NCBI RefSeq assembly: GCF_030813005.1
Contig: NZ_JAUSTU010000017.1
Span: 1 to 64,000 of the forward strand
DNA: 64,000 bases
Origin: Robertmurraya andreesenii
GTDB taxonomy: Bacteria; Bacillota; Bacilli; Bacillales; Cytobacillaceae
Direction: 5' to 3'
The notes beneath the pieces were generated by a model. That model had not been told where the DNA came from and made no database searches. It was given only the letters and a program-made list of their open reading frames with translations. Shown here piece after piece: positions 62,298 through 64,000 of this stretch (positions are counted from its first letter, which is position 1; the number at the start of each line of letters is the position of its first letter). A program made the translations under genes and the position numbers.

Positions 62298-63947
62298 ATG
62301 CTGAGAATTTTCACTGCAATAGTTTGCACTTTAATGATTGTTGCTGGGACAGTTACCCCACATGGAACGGCCGCAACACCCGACAAATTAAGCCGAAATC
62401 ACCAACCATTCGAACTGAACATCATGCACTTCAACGACACCCATAGCCACCTGGATAATGTGGCAAAGCGAGTCACTGCGGTGAAGGAATTCCGAAAAAA
62501 GAAGCCGGATGCACTCCTTTTGGATGCTGGAGATGTTTTTTCCGGGACACTGTATTTCAATGAATTCCATGGGAAAGCAGATCTAGAATTTATGAACCTC
62601 ATGAGATTCGATGCCATGACCTTCGGAAATCATGACTTTGACCTTGGTTCAACACCAAACGGACATCAGGCCTTAGTTGAATTTATTAAAGGAGCCACCT
62701 TTCCATTTGTCTCCTCCAATGTTGATTTCTCAAAGGATGAGAAGTTTGCAGGCCTATTCACGGAAAAAATATCTGCTCATCCAAGGAATGGCCATATTTA
62801 TGCAGGGATCGTCAAGAATGTGAAGGGTGAAAGGATCGGAATATTTGGCTTAACAACTGCTGAAACAAAGGTGATTTCCTCCCCTGGAAAAATTACGTTC
62901 TCTAATTATATTGAGGAAGCAAAAAGAATGGTCGCTGAATTTCAGAAAAGGGGCATAAACAAAATTATCGCCCTCTCCCATCTCGGCTTTGACGATAATC
63001 CCGCCGTTGATAATGATTTAGAGCTTGCAAAGGCCGTCGAGGGAATTGACATCATCGTTGGCGGGCATAGTCATACAGCATTAGCAAAGCCTGTCCTCAT
63101 TCATGAAAAAGCGGAGCCGACCGTCATTGTCCAAGCTGGCCAATATGGTGAATACATGGGTACACTCAATGTTACTTTTGACGAAAACGGGGTTATTGTG
63201 AAGCAAGATGGTAAATTAATTCCCATTGCCAAGCAAGCGGCCGACCCTGAAGCAGCCAAATTATTGAAAAAGTACTCTGATAAGATTAGCAAGGTAAGGA
63301 ATACGCCTTTAGGGGCCACTGCTGAAGAGTTTTTAGACAACCCTCGTACACTTGGGGATCATTCAAAGCCTAGTGTTCGCAAAAATGAAACACCGCTCGG
63401 TAACGTTATTACTGATGGAATGCTGGCAAAAGCAAAGCAATATAGCCCAGACGTGATCATGGCACTCCATAACGGCGGAGGTATTCGCGCACCGATTAAT
63501 AAAGGAGAAATTACGGTCGGGGAAGTCATAGAGGCTCTACCATTTGGCTTCACGTTAGCGACGATGAAGATTACGGGGGCAGAGTTAAAGCAAGCGTTTG
63601 AAAGAAGCTTGGAAAGCTATCCACGGGAGGATAGCGGATTCCTGCATGTCTCGGGTGCTAAGGTCAAGTTCGACTCTTCCAAACCCGCTGGTAAACGGGT
63701 TATATCCATCCAATACTTTGATGGAGAAAAATATGTCCCGATTCAGGATGACAAGACGTATACTGTCGCAACCAACACCTTTACAGCCAAGGGTGGCGAT
63801 GGCTTTGATGTGTTCAGAAAAATCTATAAGGAAGGACGTATAACCGATCTCGGCCTCTCTGATTGGGAGATCCTTGCCGAGCACCTAAAAAAACTTGGGA
63901 AGGTTCACCCGAAGGTTGAGGGGCGGATTGTGGATGTTGCTGACTAG
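62298..63947 (+). CDS. Secreted 5'-nucleotidase (UshA-type), without SLH domains
   Basis: This 549-residue protein has a signal peptide (residues 1-27, ending GTAATP), a metallophosphatase domain (ELNIMHFNDTHSHL near 39, LLDAGDVFSGTLYF, TFGNHDFDLGS, GGHSHTA) and the C-terminal 5'-nucleotidase domain (RKNETPLGNVITDGMLAKAK near 360, KGGDGFDVFRKIY near 500). It is a close paralogue of the nucleotidase part of the SLH protein at 50978, by eye about four residues in five identical. It lacks SLH and tail, so it should be released or loosely held. Confidence 0.93.
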   Translation: MLRIFTAIVCTLMIVAGTVTPHGTAATPDKLSRNHQPFELNIMHFNDTHSHLDNVAKRVTAVKEFRKKKPDALLLDAGDVFSGTLYFNEFHGKADLEFMNLMRFDAMTFGNHDFDLGSTPNGHQALVEFIKGATFPFVSSNVDFSKDEKFAGLFTEKISAHPRNGHIYAGIVKNVKGERIGIFGLTTAETKVISSPGKITFSNYIEEAKRMVAEFQKRGINKIIALSHLGFDDNPAVDNDLELAKAVEGIDIIVGGHSHTALAKPVLIHEKAEPTVIVQAGQYGEYMGTLNVTFDENGVIVKQDGKLIPIAKQAADPEAAKLLKKYSDKISKVRNTPLGATAEEFLDNPRTLGDHSKPSVRKNETPLGNVITDGMLAKAKQYSPDVIMALHNGGGIRAPINKGEITVGEVIEALPFGFTLATMKITGAELKQAFERSLESYPREDSGFLHVSGAKVKFDSSKPAGKRVISIQYFDGEKYVPIQDDKTYTVATNTFTAKGGDGFDVFRKIYKEGRITDLGLSDWEILAEHLKKLGKVHPKVEGRIVDVAD

Positions 63948-63968
63948 ATGACTAGGTGAAACAATTTT

Positions 63969-63997
63969 GCGGGGAGTATTGTGAACTCCCCGCTTTG
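63969..63997 (+). terminator. Terminator of the nucleotidase gene
   Basis: GCGGGGAGT (63969-63977) pairs perfectly with ACTCCCCGC (63985-63993), followed by TTTGTT. Confidence 0.9.
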
Positions 63998-64000
63998 TTA

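Noticed and set aside
1..64000. rRNA, tRNA, prophage or integrase genes
   Set aside because: None was recognised on either strand by reading; a covariance-model tRNA/rRNA search would settle small RNAs.

Overview
The window looks like chromosome of a low-GC, Gram-positive, flagellated Bacillaceae (Bacillus sensu lato). The evidence is the gene set and order hag-csrA-fliW-yviE-flgL-flgK-flgN-flgM, comFC/comFA, degV, degS/degU, yvyE, an LCP protein and tagO, which is close to the Bacillus subtilis comF/deg/hag region. An Sda-like sporulation checkpoint peptide, SecA2/SlaP and SLH proteins also fit. I see no rRNA, tRNA, CRISPR array, prophage or intact transposase.

Region 1 (about 1-17,150, minus strand) is a flagellin-glycosylation locus read as one long run of touching or overlapping genes. 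It begins downstream of hag, behind a sigma-D-like promoter, with a helical protein and a MAF-type flagellin glycosyltransferase. A nonulosonic (legionaminic-type) acid pathway follows: legB, legC, a GNAT, legG, a PIG-L deacetylase, legI, a hexapeptide acetyltransferase, a CBS-nucleotidyltransferase (ptmE-like) and legF. It ends with a large GT-B protein and a dTDP-Fuc4NAc pathway (wecD-like, wecE, rfbA, rfbB).

Region 2 (17,191-24,740) holds hag, csrA, fliW, yviE, flgL, flgK, flgN and flgM on the minus strand. There is a sigma-D promoter and a CsrA-type hairpin in the hag leader. One orphan plus-strand coiled-coil gene interrupts the cluster.

Region 3 (24,783-33,540) separates flgM from yvyF, which are neighbours in B. 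subtilis. It encodes a YaaR-family protein, a second 666-residue flagellin, a FliS-type chaperone with its own sigma-D promoter, a free FlhB C-terminal-like switch protein, and a 1745-residue FliK/YlqG-like protein. The last contains six near-identical 110/115-residue tandem repeats flanked by divergent copies. I consider this the most interesting part of the window.

Region 4 (34,228-47,034) has yvyF, comFC, comFA (no comFB), degV, a NERD protein, a hidden sda-like gene with an ATA start, a lipoteichoic acid synthase-type protein, degU, degS, yvyE, an LCP ligase and tagO. A dispersed GGTACC-rich palindromic repeat family is inserted in several intergenic gaps here and elsewhere.

Region 5 (47,350-64,000) is a surface and secretion region. 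It has secA2 and slaP (accessory Sec for S-layer proteins), an SLH-anchored 5'-nucleotidase, a large secreted nuclease whose reading frame runs through an intrinsic terminator, an SLH S-layer-type protein, a small anchored protein, a second LCP protein, a methyltransferase and a free secreted paralogue of the nucleotidase. Together these suggest a glycosylated or S-layer-bearing surface with extracellular nucleic-acid and nucleotide scavenging.
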